Assembly (NCBI RefSeq): GCF_004799445.1
Contig: NZ_SSNA01000213.1
Location: 1-64,000, forward strand
Direction of reading: 5' to 3'
Source: Bradyrhizobium sp.
Lineage (GTDB): Bacteria > Pseudomonadota > Alphaproteobacteria > Rhizobiales > Xanthobacteraceae
DNA: 64,000 nt
The notes under the pieces are model-generated. The model was not told where the DNA came from. It searched no databases and saw nothing but the letters and a program-made list of their open reading frames with translations. The number at the start of each line of letters is the position of its first letter. The stretch's first letter is position 1. A program made the position numbers and the translations under genes. Shown piece by piece: positions 26,340-34,274 of this stretch.

Positions 26340-27128
26340 TCATGAATATTGAGGCCTTCGAGCGTCCGGATGGTCGGCGATCGGACTCGCGGGGGCCGCG
26401 AAGTCCGGACTCGTGAACAGACGTCCCCAGCCGTGGACGCGCGCCGGATCGACTCCGGTTGCGATCAGGCATGCCCATAGCGTCACCGCAATCGAATCGA
26501 ATACTGGCACGCCAAGCTTCCGTTCGAGCGGCTCGGCAACGCCCGCGCCGCGCATATTGGTGCAGACCACGGCGACGGCATCGCAGCCCTCGCGCACAAC
26601 CTCTTCGATCAGGCCGGCCACCTTGGCTTCCGGCACTTCGGCAAATGAAAAATTGTCCCGCAGTGAAAGGTGCCGCTCCGCCACACACCGCAACCCTTCG
26701 GAACCCCAATTGGCAACGATCTTGTCCTGAACTTCCTGGCGATAGGGCGTCACCAGTCCGATGCGGGCAATTCCGAGGCGCCGGAACAGATCGCGAAAGG
26801 CGAGCACGGTGGTGCGCGCCGGGATGCCGGTCGATGCGGTGATGCGTTCGCACAGGCGCACGTCGCGCTCGAATCCGAGCCAGCTTGCAGATGTTCCATT
26901 CCAGGCGATGACATCGACCTTGGCGTGCGCCAGAAGCTCCGCGGCACGCAGGATTTCGCTATCGTCGAACTGGCGCAGCGCGGATTCGGATAGGGCGATT
27001 TCCGTCACCTTGAAGCGCGAGAAATGCGCCGAGACATCGGGTATGCCGGCCAGCATCGCGTTGGTGATCGGCTCAAGCGCGGTGTTGGACGAAGGGGTAA
27101 GCATGCCGAGCCGAACAGGGCGTGTCAT
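26340..27128 (-). CDS. Maleate isomerase / arylmalonate decarboxylase-like protein
   Basis: The product has 262 residues. LGMLTPSSNTALEP is the family start, AWNGTSASWLG stands at the first active-site strand, where maleate isomerase has a Cys, and AVVCTNMRG holds Cys188 at the second. Keeping only the second Cys is the pattern of arylmalonate decarboxylase. Cytoplasmic. The likely chemistry is decarboxylation or cis-trans isomerisation of a dicarboxylate via an enediolate. It lies 19 bases upstream of gntR and downstream of an MFS transporter, so it belongs to the same unit. Confidence 0.82.
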   Translation of the reverse strand: MTRPVRLGMLTPSSNTALEPITNAMLAGIPDVSAHFSRFKVTEIALSESALRQFDDSEILRAAELLAHAKVDVIAWNGTSASWLGFERDVRLCERITASTGIPARTTVLAFRDLFRRLGIARIGLVTPYRQEVQDKIVANWGSEGLRCVAERHLSLRDNFSFAEVPEAKVAGLIEEVVREGCDAVAVVCTNMRGAGVAEPLERKLGVPVFDSIAVTLWACLIATGVDPARVHGWGRLFTSPDFAAPASPIADHPDARRPQYS

Positions 27129-27193
27129 GTTGCGTGCCTTTATCAGCCATCAGGATCGGGCGAGGGCGGTCATCGCCGCTCCACCGACGCTTT

Positions 27194-28498
27194 CTAGACC
27201 GGCAGTTTGCGGCTGTAATCGATCAGGGTCGAGCAGATCAAGAGCGCAATGCCGGAAGCGGCGAAGTACATCAGCGCCAGGAAGTAAGAGCCGGTTGCCT
27301 GGACGATGAAGCCGACGATCAGCGGCGTCATTATGCCGGCAATATTGCCACCGAGATTCATGCAGCCACCGAGGAAGCCGGATTTGTCGCGACCCGCGAG
27401 CGCCGAGGGAATCGCCCAATACATTCCGCACCAGCGCAGAAAAAATAATGTGGCGGACAGCAACACCACAACGGCGACCGGGTCGGTCACATAGGCCACC
27501 GAGAAGATCGACACCGTCACCATGACGGCGGCGACACCGAACATGGTCCGGAACACCAGATTCGGCGCACCGCCGCGGGTACGCCACATGTCGCCGATCC
27601 ATCCGCCGATCAATTCACCGACGAAGCCGGAGAAGAAGATGATGAAGGAAGCCCCGCCGAGCGTCTTGATGTCGAAGTTGTGCACCTTGAACAGGTAAGT
27701 CGGCATCCACGTCAGCAAGCCATAAAAGGTGGTGTTGAAGAACATCCAGCCGAGGCACATGCACCAGACCGAGCGAAACCGGAAATAGGCCATCCAGCTT
27801 CCGCCGCGCGAGGCCGGAGTCGCCGCGTCTTCCAGCGCGTGCGCCTGTTCGATGTAGCGCGCCTCCGCCTCGTTTACCGAGGGATGCTGTCGCGGTTCGT
27901 TGCGGATGTAGTACCAGGCCCAAAGACCGCACAGCATCGTCCCGACGCCGGCGATGACGAAGGCCATGCGCCAGGAACTGAATACGGCGATCAGCCAGGC
28001 GATCACAATTGATCCCAGTGCGGCGCCGAGCGGCGCGCCCCCGTCGAGCAGCGTCGCGCCGCGCCCCCGCTCGGTCTGCGTCATCCAGATAGCGTTGAGC
28101 TTGCCGCCGGCGGGATAGATCGGCGCTTCCGAAGCACCCAAACCGAGCCGGGTCAGCAACAATACCGGCCAATTCGTGGCCACCGCGGCGATCGCCTGAA
28201 ATGCGCCCCAGAAAATCGTCGCCAATGCGATCACGATTCGCGGCTTGAAACGATCTGCCAGCATGCCGCCCGGAACCTGCATCACGGCGTAGGTCCAAAA
28301 GAACGAACTGAGAATCAGGCCCTGCAGCGCAGGATCGATGTTGAACTCCTTGGATATCAACGGCATCGCCACCGAAAGCGACGCGCGATCGATATAATTG
28401 ACCGAGACCAGGAACAGCATCAGAAGAAAAATCTTCCAACGCACGCCGGTGCGTTTGAGTGTGCCTGTTGCTTCGACAGCCGAGACCAAATCGCTCAT
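27194..28498 (-). CDS. MFS transporter, anion:cation symporter type
   Basis: The product has 434 residues from ATG 28498, preceded by GGAGAG; the open frame further upstream is not needed. Twelve membrane segments are visible. MLADRFKPR and NYIDRASLSVAMP match the ACS family (hexuronate, glucarate, phthalate and similar acids). It likely imports an organic anion with H+ or Na+. It is the first gene of the minus-strand unit ending at the alpha/beta hydrolase, so the imported acid is probably the substrate of that cluster. Confidence 0.9.
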   Translation of the reverse strand: MSDLVSAVEATGTLKRTGVRWKIFLLMLFLVSVNYIDRASLSVAMPLISKEFNIDPALQGLILSSFFWTYAVMQVPGGMLADRFKPRIVIALATIFWGAFQAIAAVATNWPVLLLTRLGLGASEAPIYPAGGKLNAIWMTQTERGRGATLLDGGAPLGAALGSIVIAWLIAVFSSWRMAFVIAGVGTMLCGLWAWYYIRNEPRQHPSVNEAEARYIEQAHALEDAATPASRGGSWMAYFRFRSVWCMCLGWMFFNTTFYGLLTWMPTYLFKVHNFDIKTLGGASFIIFFSGFVGELIGGWIGDMWRTRGGAPNLVFRTMFGVAAVMVTVSIFSVAYVTDPVAVVVLLSATLFFLRWCGMYWAIPSALAGRDKSGFLGGCMNLGGNIAGIMTPLIVGFIVQATGSYFLALMYFAASGIALLICSTLIDYSRKLPV

Positions 28499-28615
28499 TG
28501 CTCTCTCCGATTGCCGGCAGATTTCACCGGGGCGCACGCGCCCCATCTCCCTCGGTGGGTGTCTTGCCTGCCTCAGCCGAAGTCTTGTTCAACCGGCGGC
28601 TTACGACAATAATTT

Positions 28616-28632
28616 TTGCATTCTGCATACAA
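28616..28632. promoter_or_regulatory. Candidate GntR/FCD operator upstream of the MFS transporter
   Basis: TTGCATTCTGCATACAA is an imperfect palindrome (TTGCATT against TTGTATG on the other strand) in an AT-rich stretch of the 257-base gap 28,499-28,755. FCD-type GntR proteins often bind TTGTATNCAA-like sites. The gap otherwise shows no gene. The link to the regulator at 25,589 is inference. Confidence 0.3.
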
Positions 28633-28755
28633 TAAGCTGCATGTGTTTGACTTATAACGCATATCCATGCGTCAAATTTGCATGCCTATTCCTGACCTCC
28701 CCGGCGCTTCGCCGGGCGCCGGCAGGGTCCAGACACGACGTTGAAGCCAGCGGCA

Positions 28756-29679
28756 TCAAACCTCCAGCTTGTCGCCACCCTTCAAATCGAGAATTTCACG
28801 GGCCTCGTCCGAGGTCGCGACCTGAAGGCCGAGGCCTTCGATGATCTTGCGCGCGAGTTGCACCTGCTCGGCGTTCGAGGCCGCCATCCGCCCCGGCGCC
28901 GCCCACAGCGAGTCTTCCAGGCCGACGCGGACATTGCCGCCCATGGCGGCGGCCATCGCCGCGATCGGGAGCTGATTGCGTCCGGCGCCCAGCACCGACC
29001 ACACCATCTTGTCGCCGAACAAGCGGTCCGCGGTGCGCTTCATGTGCAGCACGTCCTCGGGATGCGCGCCGGTGCCGCCCTGCAGGCCGAACACCGTCTG
29101 CACGAACAGCGGCGGCTTCACCATGCCCTGTTCGAGGAAGTAGTTGAGATTATAGAGGTGGGCGGTGTCGTAGCACTCGAACTCGAAGCGCGTGCCGGTT
29201 TCCGAAAGAGTTTTAAGGACATACTCGATGTCCTGAAAGGTGTTTCGGAACACGATGTCCTTGTTCTGGAGGTGCTTGAGCTCCCAGTCGTGCTCGAACT
29301 TCTTGAAGCGGTTGAGCATGCCGAAGAATGCAAAATTCATCGAGCCCATGTTCAGCGAGGCGACTTCCGGCTTGTAGACCGCGGCCGGGCGGACCCGCTC
29401 GTCCACCGTCATGGTCGGCGCACCGCCAGTGGTCAAATTGATCACGCAGTTCGAACGTTGCTTGATGATCTTCAGGAACGGCGCGAAGGCTTCCGGACTC
29501 TGGTCAGGCTGGCCGGTTTTGGGATTGCGGGCGTGCAGATGCACGATCGCGGCACCGGCTTCGGCGGCGTCCACCGCGGCGTCGGCGATTTGCTGCGGCG
29601 TCACCGGCAGGGCTTTCGACATCGAGGGGGTGTGGATCGCGCCGGTCACGGCGCAGGTGATGATGACTTTGCGGCTCAT
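28756..29679 (-). CDS. BKACE family beta-keto acid cleavage enzyme (DUF849)
   Basis: The product has 307 residues from ATG 29679 (MSRKVIITCAVTGAIHTPSMSKALPVTP). VHLHARNPKTGQPDQ supplies the zinc-binding HLH, TTGGAPTMTVDER the keto-acid pocket, and GLEDSLWAAPG is a conserved C-terminal block. BKACE enzymes condense a beta-keto acid with acetyl-CoA and split it to acetoacetate and a new acyl-CoA. The gene upstream encodes a carnitine-dehydrogenase-like 3-hydroxyacid dehydrogenase, which would make the beta-keto acid. The dehydrocarnitine-cleaving member of this family works in just this way. Confidence 0.92.
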   Translation of the reverse strand: MSRKVIITCAVTGAIHTPSMSKALPVTPQQIADAAVDAAEAGAAIVHLHARNPKTGQPDQSPEAFAPFLKIIKQRSNCVINLTTGGAPTMTVDERVRPAAVYKPEVASLNMGSMNFAFFGMLNRFKKFEHDWELKHLQNKDIVFRNTFQDIEYVLKTLSETGTRFEFECYDTAHLYNLNYFLEQGMVKPPLFVQTVFGLQGGTGAHPEDVLHMKRTADRLFGDKMVWSVLGAGRNQLPIAAMAAAMGGNVRVGLEDSLWAAPGRMAASNAEQVQLARKIIEGLGLQVATSDEAREILDLKGGDKLEV

Positions 29680-29711
29680 GGGTTTGCCTTCCTTGTGTTG
29701 CGGTGGACAGG

Positions 29712-30659
29712 TCAGGATTTGCTGGTTTGCTTGGCCTTGTGCGCGGCAAGGGCCGCGAGGCGTTCGTTGCGCCCAAGCGTCAGCTCGGCGATACGTTCCG
29801 GTGTCGGCTGATACGGCCACGCCGCGATCACGCGGTCGACGTTCGGGCTTTCATACACCTCGGGTCCGGCGGCGGCAGAGGCCAGCTCCTTGTAGAAGCC
29901 GGTATAGCGCGCGCAGTAATCCGGAATGCCGCCGGGGGCGTTGAGCTCGATGGTCTCGAACGGACCGAGAAACGACCAGCGCAGACCAAGGCCATCCTTC
30001 ATGGTGTGATCGAGGTCTTGCGCCGAGATATAGCCTTCGCCGACCAGGCGGAACGCCTCGGCGAGCAGCGCGCCCTGCAGCCGGTTCAGCACAAAGCCGT
30101 TGATCTCGCGGTTGATGATGACAGGCACCTGTCCGATCTCGCGATAGATCGTGCGGGCGCGGTCGATCGCCTCGGGAGAGGTCCATGGCGCGCCGCACAG
30201 TTCGACCAGCGGCACCAGATGCGGCGGATTGACGGGGTGGCCGACCAGGCAGCGGGCGCGGCCCGGCAATTTTTCCGTGAAGCGCGAGGCCACGATGGCC
30301 GAGGTTGATGACACCAGCAGCGCATCCTTCGGCGCGAGCTTGTCGAGTTGGGCAAAGATGAGCAGCTTCTCCTCGACTTTCTCAGGCCCGTTTTCCTGGA
30401 CGAATTCGGCGTCCATCACCGCCTCCTCGAGACTGCCCGCGACTGAGATCCGCGCGACGGCGCCATCGGGGTCGGCGGCCAGCCCATGGCGTGCCAGCGC
30501 CTGCAATTCGTCGCGGATCAGGCGCGGGGCTGCCGCCAGTGTCGGCACATGCGGATCGGTCAGCCGCACGTTCCAGCCGGCGCGGGCAAAAATCGCGGCC
30601 CAGGCGCGACCGATCAGGCCGGCGCCGACGATGGCGACGTTGCGTTCAGTGCTTGCCAT
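29712..30659 (-). CDS. 3-hydroxyacyl-CoA/L-carnitine dehydrogenase-like enzyme
   Basis: The product has 315 residues. The Rossmann motif is VAIVGAGLIGRAW (GAGLIG at 12-17), SSTSAIVASRF carries the catalytic Ser region and GHPVNPPHLVPLVE the catalytic His. HPVNPPHLVPLVE resembles L-carnitine dehydrogenase and lambda-crystallin rather than FadB. The thioesterase domain fused in some carnitine dehydrogenases is missing. It would oxidise a 3-hydroxy acid with NAD+, giving the keto acid for BKACE 32 bases downstream. The substrate (carnitine or an analogue) is inferred from this pairing. Confidence 0.87.
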   Translation of the reverse strand: MASTERNVAIVGAGLIGRAWAAIFARAGWNVRLTDPHVPTLAAAPRLIRDELQALARHGLAADPDGAVARISVAGSLEEAVMDAEFVQENGPEKVEEKLLIFAQLDKLAPKDALLVSSTSAIVASRFTEKLPGRARCLVGHPVNPPHLVPLVELCGAPWTSPEAIDRARTIYREIGQVPVIINREINGFVLNRLQGALLAEAFRLVGEGYISAQDLDHTMKDGLGLRWSFLGPFETIELNAPGGIPDYCARYTGFYKELASAAAGPEVYESPNVDRVIAAWPYQPTPERIAELTLGRNERLAALAAHKAKQTSKS

Positions 30660-30694
30660 TTGGTTCTCTCACACCTTGTTTTCTCACATTTTCC

Positions 30695-33214
30695 TCACAG
30701 CCAAAGCACCTTGCGGCGCAGATCGAGATCGTCGCGCAATGCTTTGGACGGCCCCTGATGAATCACCCGGCCGCGCTCCAGCGCCACCGTGGCATCGGAC
30801 AAGGCCAGCGCCAGGTCGAGATGGTGATCGACGATGATGATGGCGATTTCCTTGCGCAGGCGGTCGAAAGTCTCGAACAATTGCTCGACCACCGCCGGCG
30901 CAAGGCCCTCGAACGGCTCGTCCAGCAGCAATACCCGCACGTCGCCCGACAGCGCGCGGGCGACCGCGACCATCTGCTGCTCGCCGCCGGAAAGGTAGTC
31001 GGCCGGGCTGTCGAGCCGCTCGCGGATGCGCGGGAAGTATTCGTAGATGCGCTCCCTGGTCCAGTGCACGCCGTTGCCGGTCTGGCGTTTCAAGCCGCCG
31101 AGTTCGAGATTCTGTTCCACGCTCATGCCCGCGAACAGGCCACGGCCCTGCGGCACATAGCCGATGCCGAGGCGGGCATTCTGGGCGGATGAATTGCCGA
31201 CCAACTCGCTGCCGGCGAGCTTGATCGATCCGCGGGAGGCCGAGGTGATGCCGATCAGCGTCTTCAACAGCGTCGACTTGCCGGCGCCATTGCGCCCCAA
31301 TAGCGCGATGATCTCGTTTTCATGCAGCGTGAAGCTGACCCCGTCGAGGATGTGGCTCTTGCCGTAGAACGTGTCGACATGGGTTGCCGTCAGAAGCGCG
31401 CCAACGCGGGCGGCGGTTTCGCGCGGACGCGCCGCGACTTCAGTGGCCCCGGAGCCGATATAGACTTCCTGCACCTTCGCACTTGCACGCGCATCCTCGA
31501 CCGAGCCGTCGAGCAGAACGCGGCCTTCATTCATGACGGTGACCTGGTCGGCGAGCTGAAATACCCGGTCGATGTCGTGCTCGACCAAGAGCACCGGCAA
31601 ATCGGACGAGATGCGCTTGATGATGGCGCCGATCCGCTCGCGTTCGGCCGCGGCAAGGCCGGCGAGCGGCTCGTCCAGCAACAGCACGCGCGGAGCCGTC
31701 GCCAGCGCGACCCCCATGTCGAGCAGCCGCTGGCCGCCATAGGACAGCATGCCGGCTTCGGCCGTCTCGATGCCGGCGAGGCCGAGATAGCGGATGGTGG
31801 CGTCGGTCTCGGCATTGATCGCCTCGATCGACCGCGCCGGCGTGAAGGGATCGAAACGGCGCGGATGCCGCGCCTGCACGGCCAGGCGAATGTTTTCCCC
31901 GACGCTGAGCGCCGGAAACAGATTGGTGATCTGGAACGAGCGGCCGATGCCGGCGCGCGCGATCGATTCCGGCGTATGTCCCGATATCGGCTGGCCCAGC
32001 AGCGATACCGTGCCCTCGTCGGGCGGGTACAGGCCCGACAACAGATTGAACGCCGTGGTCTTGCCGGCGCCGTTGGGCCCGATCAGCGCATGCAGCGTGC
32101 GGTCGGCAATGGCGATGTCGATCCCCTGAACGGCCTTGATGCCGCCAAAGCTCTTGACGATATGGTGGGCGGAGAGCACCGCGCCGTCGATGCGGGATTT
32201 GGGCCGCAAGAACTCCGGCAGCGGCAGCACTTCGATGTAGCGCGCCGACATCGCGGCGTCTTCGACGACCTTTTTGCGGAACGGCGCCATCAGCCGCTCG
32301 CCGACGCCGACCAGACCGGTCGGCGAAAACACGATGAAGCCGACGAACACCAGGCCGAACCAGAACAGCCAGTTCTCGGTGTAGATGCCGAGGAATTCAC
32401 GGAACAGGATGAAGAACAGCGCGCCCAGCGCCGGTCCTAAGAAGTTGCGCATGCCGCCGATCACGACCATCGCCAGCAGATCGCCGGAGAAGGCGACGGA
32501 GATCGGATCCGCCGAGGTCATGCGGTTCTGGAACAGCAGCAGGATGCCGGCAAGTCCGGTCAGGCTGGCGGACAGCACGAAGGCCGCGAGCTTGTAGCGG
32601 TTGGTCGGATAGCCGAGGAAGCGGGCGCGCTGCTCGTTCTCGCGGATTGCGACCAGCACGCTGCCGACGGTCGAATGATGGAAGCGCCATAGCAGGATCA
32701 GCACCAGGAAGGCGATGCCGGCGACAAGCCAGTAATAGACGGTCGAGGATTCCAGGTTGAAGCCGACGAGCGTCGGCCGCGTGATGCCGCCAAGACCGTT
32801 CTCGCCGCCGGTCACCTCGGTCCAGCGAAACGATACCGCGTACAGCATCGCCGCCAGCGCCAGCGTCAGCAATGAGAAGTAGACGCCTCGTCGCCGCAGG
32901 ATCAAGAAGCCGAACGCCGCCGCGACCGTTGCGACGATCAGAACGCCGGCAATCACGGGCGCGAAAAACTGGTCGTGCATCCAGTTGCGCTGGAGCAGGG
33001 CCGCCGCATAGGCCGCAAGCCCGAACCAGGCGCCGTGGCCGAAGGATACCAGCCCGGTATGGCCGACCAGAATGTTGAGCGCCATGCAGGCGGTGGCGAA
33101 GATCACGACTTCCGAGGCTGACGTCATGGTCAGGCCGAGCGCGAGCAGCACCGGCGGCAGTGCCAGCAGCGCAAGGGCGGCGATCAGCAATGGGATGGGC
33201 GGGCGCTTCCACAT
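30695..33214 (-). CDS. LivM-LivG-LivF triple-fusion ABC transporter protein
   Basis: One polypeptide of 839 residues carries three Liv components. Residues 1-315 form the LivM-type permease (GHTGLVSFGHGAWFGLAAYA; about ten helices). Residues 345-585 are a LivG ATPase (Walker A GPNGAGKT 379-386, LSYGGQ 490-495, LLLDEP 511-516). Residues 605-839 are a LivF ATPase (Walker A GRNGAGKS 640-647, LSGGEQQ 741-747, LLLDEP 762-767). Linkers are charged and Ala-rich. There is no stop or frameshift between the parts. ATG 33214 is chosen; GTG 33226 overlaps the livH stop as GTGA and is also possible. With LivH and the binding protein upstream it makes a complete importer. Confidence 0.9.
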   Translation of the reverse strand: MWKRPPIPLLIAALALLALPPVLLALGLTMTSASEVVIFATACMALNILVGHTGLVSFGHGAWFGLAAYAAALLQRNWMHDQFFAPVIAGVLIVATVAAAFGFLILRRRGVYFSLLTLALAAMLYAVSFRWTEVTGGENGLGGITRPTLVGFNLESSTVYYWLVAGIAFLVLILLWRFHHSTVGSVLVAIRENEQRARFLGYPTNRYKLAAFVLSASLTGLAGILLLFQNRMTSADPISVAFSGDLLAMVVIGGMRNFLGPALGALFFILFREFLGIYTENWLFWFGLVFVGFIVFSPTGLVGVGERLMAPFRKKVVEDAAMSARYIEVLPLPEFLRPKSRIDGAVLSAHHIVKSFGGIKAVQGIDIAIADRTLHALIGPNGAGKTTAFNLLSGLYPPDEGTVSLLGQPISGHTPESIARAGIGRSFQITNLFPALSVGENIRLAVQARHPRRFDPFTPARSIEAINAETDATIRYLGLAGIETAEAGMLSYGGQRLLDMGVALATAPRVLLLDEPLAGLAAAERERIGAIIKRISSDLPVLLVEHDIDRVFQLADQVTVMNEGRVLLDGSVEDARASAKVQEVYIGSGATEVAARPRETAARVGALLTATHVDTFYGKSHILDGVSFTLHENEIIALLGRNGAGKSTLLKTLIGITSASRGSIKLAGSELVGNSSAQNARLGIGYVPQGRGLFAGMSVEQNLELGGLKRQTGNGVHWTRERIYEYFPRIRERLDSPADYLSGGEQQMVAVARALSGDVRVLLLDEPFEGLAPAVVEQLFETFDRLRKEIAIIIVDHHLDLALALSDATVALERGRVIHQGPSKALRDDLDLRRKVLWL

Positions 33215-33222
33215 CTGGCGCT

Positions 33223-34101
33223 TCACTCGAACCGCGTGATGCGTTCGCCGAACAGGCCGCGCGGCCGAAACAGCAACACCAGCAGCATCAACAGATAGAT
33301 CGCAGCGGTGGAGGCGGCGGAATAACCGACGCCGACCATGACGCCCTTGACGAGCCCGACCAGAAGGGCGGCGGCGACGACGCCCCAGAACGATCCGAGC
33401 CCGCCGATCACCACCACGACGAAAGCCGGCGTGATGATTTCCTGGCCCATCGCCGGGTGGATCGAGTAGATCGGCGCCAGCAGCACGCCGGCGAGGCCCG
33501 CAAGCCCGATGCCGAGCGCGGCCACCGCCGACATATAGGGCTGCAGTGAAATGCCGAGCGCGCCGACCATGTCCGGGTTCTGCACGCCGGCGCGCACCAC
33601 GCGGCCGAACGAGGTCTTTTGCAACAGCAGCCACAGGCCGGCGATACAGGTCGCGGCGATGCCGAGCAGCACTACGCGGTAGAACGAATAGATGAAACTG
33701 CCGATCGCGACCTGTCCGCGCAGCCAGGGCGGGATCGAATAGGACAACGGCGGGGCGCCGAAGATCATCCGCAACGCCTGCTCGGCGACCATGGCGAGGC
33801 CGAACGTCATCAGCAGCGAGAGGATCGGGTCGGAACGGTAGAAGCGGCGGAACAGCGTGGCCTCGATCACCATGCCGAGCAACCCGACCGCGACGGGGGC
33901 TGCGACGAACGCGCCGCCGAAACCGAGCCAGGGCGACAGCACCAGCGTGAGATAGGCGCCGATCGCGTAGAACGCGCCGTGGGCGAGGTTGACGATGCCG
34001 CCGAGCGAGAAGATTAGCGACAGGCCGAGCGCGATCAACAGATAGTAGACGCCGTCAAGCAGCCCGTTGAGGATTTGCTGCGCTAACAACATGGCGGACA
34101 T
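33223..34101 (-). CDS. livH: Branched-chain amino acid-type ABC permease
   Basis: The product has 292 residues from ATG 34101 (MSAMLLAQQILNGLLDGVYY); a longer frame to 34155 begins with atypical sequence. GIVNLAHGAFYAIGAYL is the LivH signature and GLGSFWGVVAAALLVGLVKGV the late conserved loop. About eight membrane helices. It pairs with the LivM part of the fusion protein and ends within the start region of that gene. Confidence 0.9.
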   Translation of the reverse strand: MSAMLLAQQILNGLLDGVYYLLIALGLSLIFSLGGIVNLAHGAFYAIGAYLTLVLSPWLGFGGAFVAAPVAVGLLGMVIEATLFRRFYRSDPILSLLMTFGLAMVAEQALRMIFGAPPLSYSIPPWLRGQVAIGSFIYSFYRVVLLGIAATCIAGLWLLLQKTSFGRVVRAGVQNPDMVGALGISLQPYMSAVAALGIGLAGLAGVLLAPIYSIHPAMGQEIITPAFVVVVIGGLGSFWGVVAAALLVGLVKGVMVGVGYSAASTAAIYLLMLLVLLFRPRGLFGERITRFE

Positions 34102-34173
34102 GGTTATTGCCCTGACCAAGGATTTGAAGGGTCTAAAAAAGTCATTGGAATCCAATGGCGCGAAGTGCCAATT

Positions 34174-34258
34174 CCGTCATTCCGGGGCGATGCGGAGCAT
34201 CGAACCCGGAATCCCGAGATTCCGGGTCTGGTGCTAACGCACCATCCCGGAATGACGG
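34174..34258. repeat. Palindromic intergenic repeat, copy 1
   Basis: The arms CCGTCATTCCGGG (34174-34186) and CCCGGAATGACGG (34246-34258) are exact reverse complements. An inner palindrome CCCGGAATCCCGAGATTCCGGG lies at 34205-34226. A second copy of the same family is at about 61,709-61,790. The element lies between a permease and its binding-protein gene, both on the minus strand. It may trim or stabilise the transcript between them. Such elements are common in Bradyrhizobium (general knowledge). Confidence 0.75.
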
Positions 34259-34274
34259 TGTTGGCGTTGATCGA

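Noticed and set aside
22482..28498. A reductive uracil degradation operon.
   Set aside because: There is no dihydropyrimidine dehydrogenase, beta-ureidopropionase or Rut genes; only the hydantoinase-type enzyme fits.
33215..33634. An N-terminal extension of the LivMGF fusion of 140 codons.
   Set aside because: It runs antiparallel in a different frame through livH and has no hydrophobic segments; the permease domain begins at 33,214.
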